A DNA stretch of 64,000 bases, taken from Halorussus vallis (GTDB taxonomy: Archaea; Halobacteriota; Halobacteria; Halobacteriales; Haladaptataceae). Positions 48,997-57,359 of this stretch are shown piece by piece. The DNA lies in NCBI RefSeq assembly GCF_024138165.1, contig NZ_CP100004.1, positions 62,001 to 126,000 on the forward strand. Direction: 5' to 3'. The notes under the pieces were generated by a model, which saw nothing but the letters and a program-made list of their open reading frames with translations, ran no database searches and had not been told where the DNA came from. Each line of letters starts with the position of its first letter. Position 1 is the first letter of the stretch. Position numbers and translations under genes: made by a program.

Positions 48997-49314
48997 ATGC
49001 CTGACCTCCGTCAACGACTCCGCGGAAGCGGAAGCGTGGACCGTGACGTGTTCTCGGGGCGCTCGATAGCGAAGGGCGTCTCGATAGGGTTGTTCTTCGC
49101 GCTTGTGCTCGTGTTCCTCGTGTTGAGTGTGGCCGCGAATTCGGTCGTTATCGTCGTTTTCGCGGGCGTCATCCTCAGCCAGTTCCTCTACGTGGTTCTC
49201 CCGATTCAGCGAATCCGGGGGAAGGCACATCGACTGTGGACGGGTGAGGCGGGGGAGGACGCCTACGAGGACGCACAGTCCTATCGCTCGAAGGCCTGGG
49301 GGTGGTTCAAGTGA
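48997..49314 (+). CDS. small membrane protein
   Basis: A 105-residue protein. Two adjacent hydrophobic helices (GVSIGLFFALVLVFLVLSVA, VVIVVFAGVILSQFLYVV) between charged ends. It is the third consecutive small membrane gene in the cassette. Overlaps the next gene by four bases (GTGA). Confidence 0.6.
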   Translation: MPDLRQRLRGSGSVDRDVFSGRSIAKGVSIGLFFALVLVFLVLSVAANSVVIVVFAGVILSQFLYVVLPIQRIRGKAHRLWTGEAGEDAYEDAQSYRSKAWGWFK

Positions 49315-50243
49315 CTGCTCGAAATCCGGCGGTCGCGCTCGCGGTCATGCTCGTCGTCGCGTCGATTACAGCGGTCGTTCCGGCGACGCCCGCCCGCGCA
49401 GGCGAGTCCGAGAGCCAGTGTTCGAACATGGTCGTGCATGATGCCTTCCGGTTCGATAATAGTACGGTGGAGAAGGCACGGAATTCGTCGGCGACCTCCA
49501 CAGTCTCGAATACGGAAGTCACCATCGAACAGGCAACCGGGTTCATTCGAGTCTCGGCGGAGAACCCGAATGGGTACTGTAACGAATTCCACGTCCGTCT
49601 CGACAAATCCATCGTCTCGCCCGCGGAACTCGGGTCGGTTGATTCGAACGACGGGAATTACTCGGCGGACTGGCATGCCACCCGTGACTTCTCGCGGAAC
49701 GAGACGTACACGGAGGTTGTGTTAACGCTTCCCGCCGGAACCAAAGCCACGTTCGCGCCCTCCGAACTCCGCGTGAAATCGCTGTCGTGGACAGGGAAGG
49801 CTGAGAGCGCCGGGTCCGAACTGTTCGGGAACATCAGTCTCCCGGACTTCTTCGGGTCGGACGACCTCGAACAACGCACCTACGATTTCTCGCCGGAGGG
49901 CGCGAACAACTCGACGATTATCACGGTCGCGCTCTCGAATCAGTCGGACGGCCGGAGCATCGACGAATGGCAGGCGTCCTACCGCACGAGTCCGGACGGC
50001 GAGTGGTCTCCCGTCTCGAAAGAGAGCACCGCGCCCGTGTTCTACCGGAAGACCGACAGCGAACACGTCCAGTTCATCTTCAACGATGCGAACGCGACCG
50101 TCGAGTTCACGGCGAATCCAACGTTCACGGACAAAGCCCGCCACTCGTGGCGGAGCTACGACTTCGGACTCGACCGACTCAAAGGACTCGTGAACATCTC
50201 AAATCTATTCTGGATACAGCCCCCGAGGAGCCTGATAGCATGA
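49311..50243 (+). CDS. secreted protein
   Basis: A 310-residue protein from GTG 49311. Signal peptide (PAVALAVMLVVASITAVVPA). The mature chain is beta-rich with many sequons (NSTV, NSSA, NETY, NNST). The C-terminus DRLKGLVNISNLFWIQPPRS may dock to membrane. Possible surface component coupled to the following small membrane gene. Confidence 0.6.
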   Translation: MTARNPAVALAVMLVVASITAVVPATPARAGESESQCSNMVVHDAFRFDNSTVEKARNSSATSTVSNTEVTIEQATGFIRVSAENPNGYCNEFHVRLDKSIVSPAELGSVDSNDGNYSADWHATRDFSRNETYTEVVLTLPAGTKATFAPSELRVKSLSWTGKAESAGSELFGNISLPDFFGSDDLEQRTYDFSPEGANNSTIITVALSNQSDGRSIDEWQASYRTSPDGEWSPVSKESTAPVFYRKTDSEHVQFIFNDANATVEFTANPTFTDKARHSWRSYDFGLDRLKGLVNISNLFWIQPPRSLIA

Positions 50244-50491
50244 GTGGAACGTTCGACAAGATCGTCTTCGGCCTCGCGGCCGTCGCGTTCCTACCTGCGG
50301 TCTTGGCGGGCGGCGGATTCATCATCGCGTTCGTGCTCGCCGTGTCGGTCGTCGTGGGCGCGTACGGCGGCCGTGAGGGCCTCGATTTGCTGAAGAAACA
50401 GCACATCGGGTCGAAGGCTGGCGCGCGACGGCGAGACGTACAGGACGCTATCAGTGGCGACAGTACGGACGATACCTGGGGGCGAGAATAG
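50240..50491 (+). CDS. small membrane protein
   Basis: An 83-residue protein with two hydrophobic segments (IVFGLAAVAFLPAVLAGGGF, IIAFVLAVSVVVGAYG) and a basic then acidic tail (KAGARRRDVQDAI). Four-base overlap upstream and abutting downstream gene. Confidence 0.6.
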   Translation: MSGTFDKIVFGLAAVAFLPAVLAGGGFIIAFVLAVSVVVGAYGGREGLDLLKKQHIGSKAGARRRDVQDAISGDSTDDTWGRE

Positions 50492-50779
50492 ATGGAGCCG
50501 ATGTACTTCATCCCGATAGCCGTTCTCGTCGCGGTCGTCGTTGGCAATCTGCTGTTCGGCCGCTATTCGGGCGGGTCGCACACGCTCGCGGCGACGTTCG
50601 GCCTCGTGCGGAACGTCGGGCTTGCGCTCGTCGGGATTCTCACGATGATGGGCGGCACGTGGTTTCACATTGCGGTCGGCATGACGCTGTTGACCGCGAG
50701 TTGGTATCTCGGCCGCGGCCACGCCTCCCGACTTGACGGTACGAACAGCGGAAGCCTCCGCGGGAAACTCAACGGCTAA
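50492..50779 (+). CDS. small membrane protein
   Basis: A 95-residue protein with about three hydrophobic helices (MYFIPIAVLVAVVVGNLLFG, NVGLALVGILTMMGGTWF, VGMTLLTASWYLG). The start ATG directly follows the preceding stop. Unknown. Confidence 0.6.
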   Translation: MEPMYFIPIAVLVAVVVGNLLFGRYSGGSHTLAATFGLVRNVGLALVGILTMMGGTWFHIAVGMTLLTASWYLGRGHASRLDGTNSGSLRGKLNG

Positions 50780-50805
50780 ATGCACACCCCCGCATCTGTC
50801 GGGGC

Positions 50806-50864
50806 GACGTCGCGTCGCTCCAACGTCTTTTTCTCGCGGTCGGGATTCTAACCGGGTTCGAACT
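50806..50864 (+). other. weak tRNA-like stem before membrane gene
   Basis: CTGTCGG and CCGACAG (about 50806-50812 with 50858-50864) form a 7-bp stem that encloses CGGGTTCGAACTC, a T-loop-like string without a proper T-stem. The gene at 50903 follows after 38 nt. Possibly a degenerate member of the minihelix family. Confidence 0.3.
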
Positions 50865-50902
50865 CACCGACAGTACGCGGAATCAACGACAATTCACGAA
50901 CC

Positions 50903-52078
50903 ATGATTCACGAATCAATAACGAAGCTTCGGCAGACGTATCGAGTGGTAAACCGGAAAGCGGTCGCGGGTGACCTGTTCGGGACGATGGTCGCTATCGT
51001 CCTCGCGTATGTAGTCACGGAATACCTGACGCTGTGGGAGGTCGGCAGTGGCGAATGGTCGGTCGCAGACCTCGGATTCTCGACCGGGCTACTGTCGACA
51101 GTCGCCCTCGGAATCATCGCTGCATTCATCGTAGCACCGTTTTTCTATGGCGTCTGGCAACTCGTCGACCGGCGGTATGGCGACCAACGACCCTTACTCC
51201 AAATAGTCGGCGTTTGGGCCGTCACGGGACTCATCGTGCCGGCCGTTGTAGTCGCTGTCTACATCCTCTCGGATTTGGACGGTATCGCCCGACTCATTAC
51301 GTCGCCGGAACTCATGCAGGTCGCCACCGAAGCGTGGGAGTCGTTCACCACGGCCGCCGGGAAAACCCTCTGCTTGTCGCTGTTCCCGTCGCTGTTCACG
51401 GGCGTCTACCACCGCTTCTCGACCGGCGACTGGACGGTCCGAACGCGACGCTTCCACGTGACCGTCGCGGTCGTCCTTGTGGTCCTCGTCGCGGCCGTTG
51501 GTGCGTCTGCAACGCTCTCACCGACGAGCGAGACCGCCGAATCCAGCACCGACATTAGCGTCGCTGACCCGTCCGACCCGGCGGCGTATGGGGACGGACT
51601 CTACGGGCCGAGTTTCGACCCGGCGGAGAATGTAAACCAGTCCTACGGCGAGTACCAGTCCGGCACGGTCCTCGCGTGCGGTTCTATAGACTCGCCGAAA
51701 GCCGTCGAATCCTACACGCCAAAACAGACGTACGCTGGCCCGAAGAACTTCGAAATCGCTCCCGGTCAAATCAATACCGAGAGCAGTGTCGTCACGCTCG
51801 ACACTCGGTACTCCGTCCGTTTGACAGACTGGGCGCTTCGGAACGCGACAATCATCAACAGCGGATACTACGGTGAGAATCCTACGGACCACAATTACTG
51901 GGTTGGGACGACCTCCTACGACGAACCTGGTGGGTATGACGATATCCACGACGGGCTTCGGGTTCCGATGGAGAACGTCGAATCAGTTCACGTCTACGTC
52001 GACGTAGTTCGGGACGGCGAGATTCACCGCTACGTGACCGCGGTCTGCCCGAACGGAGGAGGTTCCGGTGGCGCTTGA
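50903..52078 (+). CDS. polytopic membrane protein with exterior domain
   Basis: A 391-residue protein. About four N-terminal transmembrane helices (GTMVAIVLAYVVTEYLTL, TVALGIIAAFIVAPFFYGVW, IVGVWAVTGLIVPAVVVAVY) plus one at VTVAVVLVVLVAAVGASATL, then a 180-residue exterior beta-rich domain with sequons and the end VCPNGGGSGGA. Layout resembles a membrane-anchored receptor or assembly scaffold; no family known. Confidence 0.65.
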   Translation: MIHESITKLRQTYRVVNRKAVAGDLFGTMVAIVLAYVVTEYLTLWEVGSGEWSVADLGFSTGLLSTVALGIIAAFIVAPFFYGVWQLVDRRYGDQRPLLQIVGVWAVTGLIVPAVVVAVYILSDLDGIARLITSPELMQVATEAWESFTTAAGKTLCLSLFPSLFTGVYHRFSTGDWTVRTRRFHVTVAVVLVVLVAAVGASATLSPTSETAESSTDISVADPSDPAAYGDGLYGPSFDPAENVNQSYGEYQSGTVLACGSIDSPKAVESYTPKQTYAGPKNFEIAPGQINTESSVVTLDTRYSVRLTDWALRNATIINSGYYGENPTDHNYWVGTTSYDEPGGYDDIHDGLRVPMENVESVHVYVDVVRDGEIHRYVTAVCPNGGGSGGA

Positions 52079-52343
52079 AGGCGAAGGCACCGTCCAGGGC
52101 GTCGGCCACACGGACAACATCCAGTTCTACGTCCCGAAGGACGTGCGCGCCGACTCCTTACAGGTGTTCGACCCCGGCGACGAGTTCGTGGTCCGCGTCC
52201 TCCCGCACTCGGGCCTGCTACTCCGACCGCCCGACGTCGACGTATCATTCGCCACGCTCCTCGCGGCGCTCGGAGAATCCCCCGACCGCTTCGCCGACAA
52301 CTGCTCGCTCACCGCGACCGACCTCAAGGAACTAACCTTATGA
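52068..52343 (+). CDS. small soluble protein, SpoVT/AbrB-like strands
   Basis: A 91-residue protein from GTG 52068. VGHTDNIQFYVPKDVRADSL then FVVRVLPHSGLLLRPPDVDV resemble the AbrB-type swapped hairpin (strand, IP/VPKDVR turn, strand). Overlaps the membrane gene by eleven bases. Perhaps a small DNA-binding regulator of the cassette. Confidence 0.55.
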   Translation: MALEGEGTVQGVGHTDNIQFYVPKDVRADSLQVFDPGDEFVVRVLPHSGLLLRPPDVDVSFATLLAALGESPDRFADNCSLTATDLKELTL

Positions 52344-52948
52344 GTTACACGCCCACGCCTACGGTACGCCAGCAGACTCGCCAGCAGAGCATCGACTACC
52401 TACAGAACGAGTTCCGACTCTCGCTCGGGTACGTCACGGACGCCGAACTGAAATCGGACATCATCGACTGGATGACCCGGAGCGACCAACTCCCGGAGTC
52501 AACCGTGCTCGACTATATCGAGCGGCGGCTGTCGGACCTCCGGAGTCGCGACGACGGCACGCACGTCTCTCAGTTCGATATGTATCGGTCAGGCGACGAC
52601 GGGACCGCGGAGTTCCCGGACGCCTGCCAAGGCTGTACGCACTACGGGACGCGGTGTCCCGTGTTCTGTGGGACGACCCAACAATCACAGCGCGAACAGC
52701 TACAGGACGAACTGGTCGATGAACCCCCGGCGCGAGTCAAGAATCAGTATCGGTCGTTCGCCCAACGCAACGACTGCCACCGGATTCCGGCGTTCATCGC
52801 GGAGTACGAGGACCGCTACAAAGATCTCACGCGGGAAGGCTGGGAACTATACCGGCGTCTCGACACGGACGTTGGACACACGGACGAACAGTTAGAGGGC
52901 GAGTCGCTCGCGTCGGACCCGTCGACGGAGGCGGTCGCCGATGACTAA
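52340..52948 (+). CDS. hypothetical protein with Cys cluster; CGCCCACGCCTA in its first codons
   Basis: A 202-residue protein. MSYTPTPTVRQQTRQQSIDY, a helical region, then ACQGCTHYGTRCPVFC (near residue 93), four Cys that could hold zinc or Fe-S. The first codons contain the 12-mer CGCCCACGCCTA at 52350-52361, the only copy inside a clear coding frame. Coupled to both neighbours. Confidence 0.6.
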   Translation: MSYTPTPTVRQQTRQQSIDYLQNEFRLSLGYVTDAELKSDIIDWMTRSDQLPESTVLDYIERRLSDLRSRDDGTHVSQFDMYRSGDDGTAEFPDACQGCTHYGTRCPVFCGTTQQSQREQLQDELVDEPPARVKNQYRSFAQRNDCHRIPAFIAEYEDRYKDLTREGWELYRRLDTDVGHTDEQLEGESLASDPSTEAVADD

Positions 52949-53969
52949 CACAACGCTGATTCTCGGCGGTGTCGCCGTGCTCATCGTCGTCCTGGTGCTC
53001 GTCGCTATCGACCGATGGGGTGTCTTCGAGTCCGACGACGAGAACGCGAACTCCGGGACAGAGCGACTCCGCCAAGAGGCTGAACGCGAGTACGACGACT
53101 ACACCGTATCGATATTCAAGAAACATAAGACGCTCACCCTACCGGCGAAGGTTCTGACGGTGTGCGTCTCGCTCATCTTCGTCGGTGGCCTCGCCTACGT
53201 CTATCTCACCTTGAAGAACGGCGCACCGGTCGAATTACCCTACGCGAACGCGATGCAGCAGTTCGCCGTCGTCGCCGTATCGTTCTTCGTCGGCGTCGGG
53301 TACGCGAATCGGCGGGAGCGCGGGCGTCTCGAAATCATCCACGAGGACCGCGACGGCGAAGTCCGGAAGTCCGAGACGAAGTACTTCCGGCCGAGCGAGA
53401 TGGAGGCCGACCGCGACGGCAACCCCATCGTTTACGAGACGTTCCGCACGCGGATTCTCGGCCTGTTCGAACGCCGGAAACTCGCCGTACACGACCGCGA
53501 ACTCCGCGGGAAACGCGCGATTCTCCACGACAAGATTGCTCACGAAATCCCCTCTCACGCGACCCAGATCAGGGATAACGAGTGGGTGATTCTCACGACT
53601 CAACGGAAAACGACCGAAAACCCCGACCAGAAAGCCGCGGACTACCGGTACGCGCCGCCGATTCAACTCGACTACGAGTCCTACGTGAAACAGCGCGAGC
53701 GCGTCCAGAAGATGGAGATGAAGTACGATTCCATGAAAGCACAGCTAGCCGAGACGGAACAGGAGGTCCGGCGGCTCAGCGACCGCCTAGAAGCGAAGGA
53801 CACGGACGTTCGGGAGAGCTTCAAGAACGACATGCTGGAGATTCTAAACACGCTCCAGCAGACTTCCGCAAAGTACACGGTGAAACAGGACCGTGGGCGA
53901 GAGCGACAGCCACGGAGTCAGCGCGACATCGAGGAGTTGAACGGCGACGGAGAGGGGGTGTCGGCGTGA
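52941..53969 (+). CDS. membrane protein with long coiled coil
   Basis: A 342-residue protein. Three hydrophobic helices (residues 5-22, about 70-90, and AMQQFAVVAVSFFVGVGYAN) followed by a soluble domain (DRDGEVRKSETKYFRPSEME) and a coiled coil at about 250-310 (QKMEMKYDSMKAQLAETEQE, VRRLSDRLEAKDTDVRE). Possible scaffold that links membrane to the downstream ATPase. Confidence 0.65.
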   Translation: MTNTTLILGGVAVLIVVLVLVAIDRWGVFESDDENANSGTERLRQEAEREYDDYTVSIFKKHKTLTLPAKVLTVCVSLIFVGGLAYVYLTLKNGAPVELPYANAMQQFAVVAVSFFVGVGYANRRERGRLEIIHEDRDGEVRKSETKYFRPSEMEADRDGNPIVYETFRTRILGLFERRKLAVHDRELRGKRAILHDKIAHEIPSHATQIRDNEWVILTTQRKTTENPDQKAADYRYAPPIQLDYESYVKQRERVQKMEMKYDSMKAQLAETEQEVRRLSDRLEAKDTDVRESFKNDMLEILNTLQQTSAKYTVKQDRGRERQPRSQRDIEELNGDGEGVSA

Positions 53970-55216
53970 CCCGACGACTCCTCGTCTCGGTCCTCTTGGT
54001 ATTCGCCGTGCTTGTCTGTCCCGTTGGGGCTGTCACCGCGAGCGATTCGGCGAGTACGCCAGCGCAAACCGTGTTCGATTCGCCGCAGTACGCCGTATCG
54101 GTCCAAGAGGCCGTGAACAATTCGACGGCCGGGCCGACGACTGCGGGGTCGGTGCGTATCTCGCCGGTTCAGTACGACGAGAAACACCTCGGCGTCACCG
54201 TCGCCGACGCTGACGCGGTGTTCAACACGACAGGCCCGCACGCGCTCTTCTCCGTCTCGGAGCGCGTGAAAGCCGCCCGTATCAGCCAACAACCGGCGAG
54301 CGCCACCGTGCTCGCTGGCGGACGACAGGTTCTCGTTGAGTACGAGGACGACGCCGCACCGTCCGGCGAGCAGTCGCTCTACCAGCTCGAACTGTACTTC
54401 GAAGACGGCAGCCAAAAGACCGTCTCGCTGTACGCGAAGAAGACGGGCGTCTCGGTCGCAGCGTCGGACCTCGAATCGTACGCACCCGTCATCGAGGAAC
54501 TACAAGACCGCGCCGAAGAACACGGCTACGAGACGAATCCTGACGCGCTTCTCGACTATATCTCGTGGGTGAACGAGCGCGCGGATCTCGTCGAAGGCTG
54601 GCTGTCACAGAAGGCCGCGCAACTCGCGGCGTTGATGCTGGCGCTCGCGATGAACTGGTTGTTCTGGCTGTTGTTCCTCGCGGGTGTCGCGCTGCTCGCT
54701 CAGTACATCCGCAAGAAGTTCGGCGGCCTGCTCGACGTGCTTGAGAACGACTCGGGGAAGTCCTACCGGAAGCGCAAGGACCTCGCGATTCAGTACGAGG
54801 AGCAAAAGCAGAGCGCCGCCGAAGAATCACTCCGAGAGGTGAAAGCGGTCGGGTCGGACGACGTGTACTGGGAGGACGCATTCGGCGCGCGCTCGCCGAA
54901 GGACCTCGCGGACCTCGCCGCGCGCGGTGTGCATCGGCGCACGACCGACGGGCTTGCACAGGAGCACGCGGGCGTCTCGGACCTCGACGTCGACTCGATA
55001 GGGACGCCTGATTGCTGGCTGAACGGCGTGCTCCGCCAGAACCGAATTTCCTCCCCCCGGCACGCCTTGAGCGAACTGAAGGCCGCGTGCGAGCACATGG
55101 AGACGAAATGGAGTATGGGCCACGTCTACCGGGAGGCCCGCGACGAGTGCGCGCAGTTGATTCGCGAACTCGACAAGCGCCGTGAGACGCCCACCGTCTC
55201 CGGAGGGAGCGACTAA
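53966..55216 (+). CDS. secreted/membrane protein with cytoplasmic domain
   Basis: A 416-residue protein from GTG 53966 (GTGA overlap). Signal or first helix (LLVSVLLVFAVLVCPVGAVT), an exterior beta domain (residues 25-170), a long hydrophobic segment (ALMLALAMNWLFWLLFLAGV, ALLAQYI) at about 215-242, and a charged cytoplasmic domain (RKRKDLAIQYEEQKQSAAEE onward). A type of topology seen in transfer or particle-assembly proteins. Confidence 0.65.
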   Translation: MTRRLLVSVLLVFAVLVCPVGAVTASDSASTPAQTVFDSPQYAVSVQEAVNNSTAGPTTAGSVRISPVQYDEKHLGVTVADADAVFNTTGPHALFSVSERVKAARISQQPASATVLAGGRQVLVEYEDDAAPSGEQSLYQLELYFEDGSQKTVSLYAKKTGVSVAASDLESYAPVIEELQDRAEEHGYETNPDALLDYISWVNERADLVEGWLSQKAAQLAALMLALAMNWLFWLLFLAGVALLAQYIRKKFGGLLDVLENDSGKSYRKRKDLAIQYEEQKQSAAEESLREVKAVGSDDVYWEDAFGARSPKDLADLAARGVHRRTTDGLAQEHAGVSDLDVDSIGTPDCWLNGVLRQNRISSPRHALSELKAACEHMETKWSMGHVYREARDECAQLIRELDKRRETPTVSGGSD

Positions 55217-55509
55217 TGTTCTCTGACCGATTCCGCCAACGCTTGCACCCTCGGGCGGTACAGTTCGCTATTGGTTTTATGGCGATAAACGTGCTCGGCG
55301 GCCTCTTTCATTCAGTGTTCCTCGTTTGGCTACTCGGCCTTGACGCGTTCAAGCCGTGGATGTACGCCGCCGTTATCGCTATCGACATCCTCAAACCGTT
55401 CGCGTATCCGTCTCAGACGACGACGGCCGCCTACGCACTCGCGACCGTCGTGGTCGCAGGGTGGTACGCCCGCCAGTATCGTGGTACCGGACAGGGAGGG
55501 AGCGACTAA
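55216..55509 (+). CDS. small membrane protein
   Basis: A 97-residue protein with three hydrophobic segments (FAIGFMAINVLGGLFHSVFL, WMYAAVIAIDILKPFAY, AAYALATVVVAGWY). Its ATG starts at the last base of the previous stop; its stop overlaps the next ATG. Confidence 0.6.
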   Translation: MFSDRFRQRLHPRAVQFAIGFMAINVLGGLFHSVFLVWLLGLDAFKPWMYAAVIAIDILKPFAYPSQTTTAAYALATVVVAGWYARQYRGTGQGGSD

Positions 55510-57005
55510 TGCGACGACCACGCCTCTCGGGTCTGCTCGGCCTGCCGAGACGGACCGCAGGCGGTCTCGCGTCGGCGTTGGTGTCGCGGGTTGCCGGACC
55601 CGGCGGATCGTACACGACGCGCCTGCTCGTCGGTCTCGTCGTCCTCCTTGGCGCGGTGAGTCTCACCGGCTTGTTCGTCGCGCTCACGTCTTCGATGGAA
55701 ACCTCGGGGTCGAGCGTCCCGTTCCTCACGACGATGCTGGAATGGGGTACGAACGGATGGGGGTACGTCCTGGTCGCGCTCATCTTCGCGCGGTCGAGTC
55801 TCTGGGGCTTCCGGAAATCCCTCGTGCATCTGGCCGCGCGCAAGACCGGCTACGACACAGGGACTATCGAACGACTCGCGGCCGAAGCCCGGACGCCCGA
55901 CGGTGCGACTCGCGTGCTCGCGCTCTCGTCGGACTCCATCGAGGAACTCGCACAGAACCTCCGCTGGGGGTTCGACGGACGGAACGAACGTATCAAGGCC
56001 GAAATCGAGGAGACGGAGTACGTCGACACGGAGTCGTGGTGGTCGCGGGCGCTTACCGTCGAGTGGCCGCGAGACGACAACGAGCGCGCGCTCTCGGGGC
56101 CGGAACGCATGAAGTTGTTCCGGATGGACCTCGCGAGCGCGTTGAACACCGACGACGTGCTGTGGCGGTTCGCCGTCCCCGCGCTCGTCGTGTTCGTCCT
56201 CGAAGTGCTCGTCGTTCGGGTATGGGTCGTTTGGTGGCTGTACCTCGTGCTTGCGTCGGTCGCGTTGTTCGTCGCGGCACTCGGGTACGTCACGGTGAAA
56301 TGGCGTCGCCATCGGCGTCTCGACACACTCCGTGCGGACGCGACTGCCAACCAGTGGGACGAGGTATCCGTCCTCGTCAAGAAAGCCGAGACGGACGAAC
56401 TCACCATCTTCTACGGCTTTCTCGCAGGTCGGGTGTATGCGAGTGACGACCCCGACGGACTCGCTCGCGTGCTCGCTGAGCGCGCTCACCAGCGCGCGAA
56501 CGGACTCCAACCTGCGCCCGCGCTCGAAGAGCGGAACGCGTGGTGTCTGAAACGCTACCTGCCGTCGCTCGCGTCGTGGCGGGAGAACGTCGAGAAGCCC
56601 GCCGTCATGGACGAACTCGTTGAGACGGTGCGGCGAGCGCCGGACGGGATTATCGCGAAAGACCACCTCGTCGACGCGGTGGTCGAACACGACCGCCGGT
56701 ACATCTGGCGGGGCTTGCGGTTCGTCGGGTTCGGCTACGACCCGGAACTCATTGCGGAAGCCTACGAGGAACTCGTCCCACAGGCGCTCGTCGAGGAGAC
56801 CGTCAGGGTGACGGGCGGGAACGGCGACGAGTCCGAGCGCACGGTCGTTCGACTCCGGACCGAACCACTCCCGAAGAACACCGAGCAGCTCCGCGCGGCG
56901 TTCTCACAACGGTTCCACGCCCGCGACGACGAGAGCCGGTACGACCTGCCGGAGTTCGAAATCCAGGAGGACGCCGACCGGTTCGTCGTTCCCGAGCGAA
57001 CGTAG
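55509..57005 (+). CDS. large membrane protein of the cassette
   Basis: A 498-residue protein. Two N-terminal helices (LLVGLVVLLGAVSLTGLFVA, NGWGYVLVALIFARSSLWGF), a soluble segment, two more helices near 220-260 (FAVPALVVFVLEVLVVRVWV, LYLVLASVALFVAALGYV), then a 230-residue cytoplasmic domain with wHTH-like VRRAPDGIIAKDHLVDAVVE. Its position directly before the ATPase region suggests a membrane partner of it. Family unknown. Confidence 0.65.
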   Translation: MRRPRLSGLLGLPRRTAGGLASALVSRVAGPGGSYTTRLLVGLVVLLGAVSLTGLFVALTSSMETSGSSVPFLTTMLEWGTNGWGYVLVALIFARSSLWGFRKSLVHLAARKTGYDTGTIERLAAEARTPDGATRVLALSSDSIEELAQNLRWGFDGRNERIKAEIEETEYVDTESWWSRALTVEWPRDDNERALSGPERMKLFRMDLASALNTDDVLWRFAVPALVVFVLEVLVVRVWVVWWLYLVLASVALFVAALGYVTVKWRRHRRLDTLRADATANQWDEVSVLVKKAETDELTIFYGFLAGRVYASDDPDGLARVLAERAHQRANGLQPAPALEERNAWCLKRYLPSLASWRENVEKPAVMDELVETVRRAPDGIIAKDHLVDAVVEHDRRYIWRGLRFVGFGYDPELIAEAYEELVPQALVEETVRVTGGNGDESERTVVRLRTEPLPKNTEQLRAAFSQRFHARDDESRYDLPEFEIQEDADRFVVPERT

Positions 57006-57096
57006 TTCGCCTACTCTCGCTCTTCCAGGTACAGACACATCGAGACGATTCGGTCAGTACGGACTCAAACCAGTGCTTACCAAAAATCTCGGAGGT

Positions 57097-57297
57097 TTAG
57101 ACGACCGCGATTCCGTGTTTGGTGAACAACGACTTGATGTCAGTCGGAAGGTGGGGTTCTCCGAGGGGCTTCTCTCCGCCAAAGGCGGTGAACCGAACGA
57201 CGTTCGGCGAGAGGACCGTGAAAAAGTGGGAGGCAAGGCCGTCGCGGACCTCAATGAAGTCGCGTTCGTTTTCAGGGCAGTGGGGTATTACTCTCAT
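57097..57297 (-). CDS. 66-residue leaderless small protein
   Basis: MRVIPHCPENERDFIEVRDG, LASHFFTVLSPNVVRFTAFG and a C-terminal helix. The palindromic TATA box 57323-57334 lies 30 bases before this ATG on the minus strand, giving a leaderless mRNA, and serves the minihelix transcript on the other strand. No family recognised, but promoter geometry and residue pattern support a real gene. Confidence 0.55.
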   Translation of the reverse strand: MRVIPHCPENERDFIEVRDGLASHFFTVLSPNVVRFTAFGGEKPLGEPHLPTDIKSLFTKHGIAVV

Positions 57298-57322
57298 ACC
57301 TCAATCTACAATTCTCACAGGC

Positions 57323-57334
57323 GGTATATAAACC
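57323..57334. promoter_or_regulatory. shared bidirectional TATA box
   Basis: GGTATATAAACC reads as a good haloarchaeal TATA box on both strands (GGTTTATATACC on the minus strand). Leftward it predicts a start at the ATG of the 66-residue gene; rightward it predicts a start near 57354, six bases before the tRNA-like minihelix. Confidence 0.6.
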
Positions 57335-57359
57335 ATTGTGGTTGTTTGAACTTCTCCCA

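Noticed and set aside
53582-55216. Longer reading of the membrane protein from 53582
   Set aside because: The extension overlaps the coiled-coil gene for almost 400 bases; the GTG at 53966 gives a proper signal segment and a four-base overlap.
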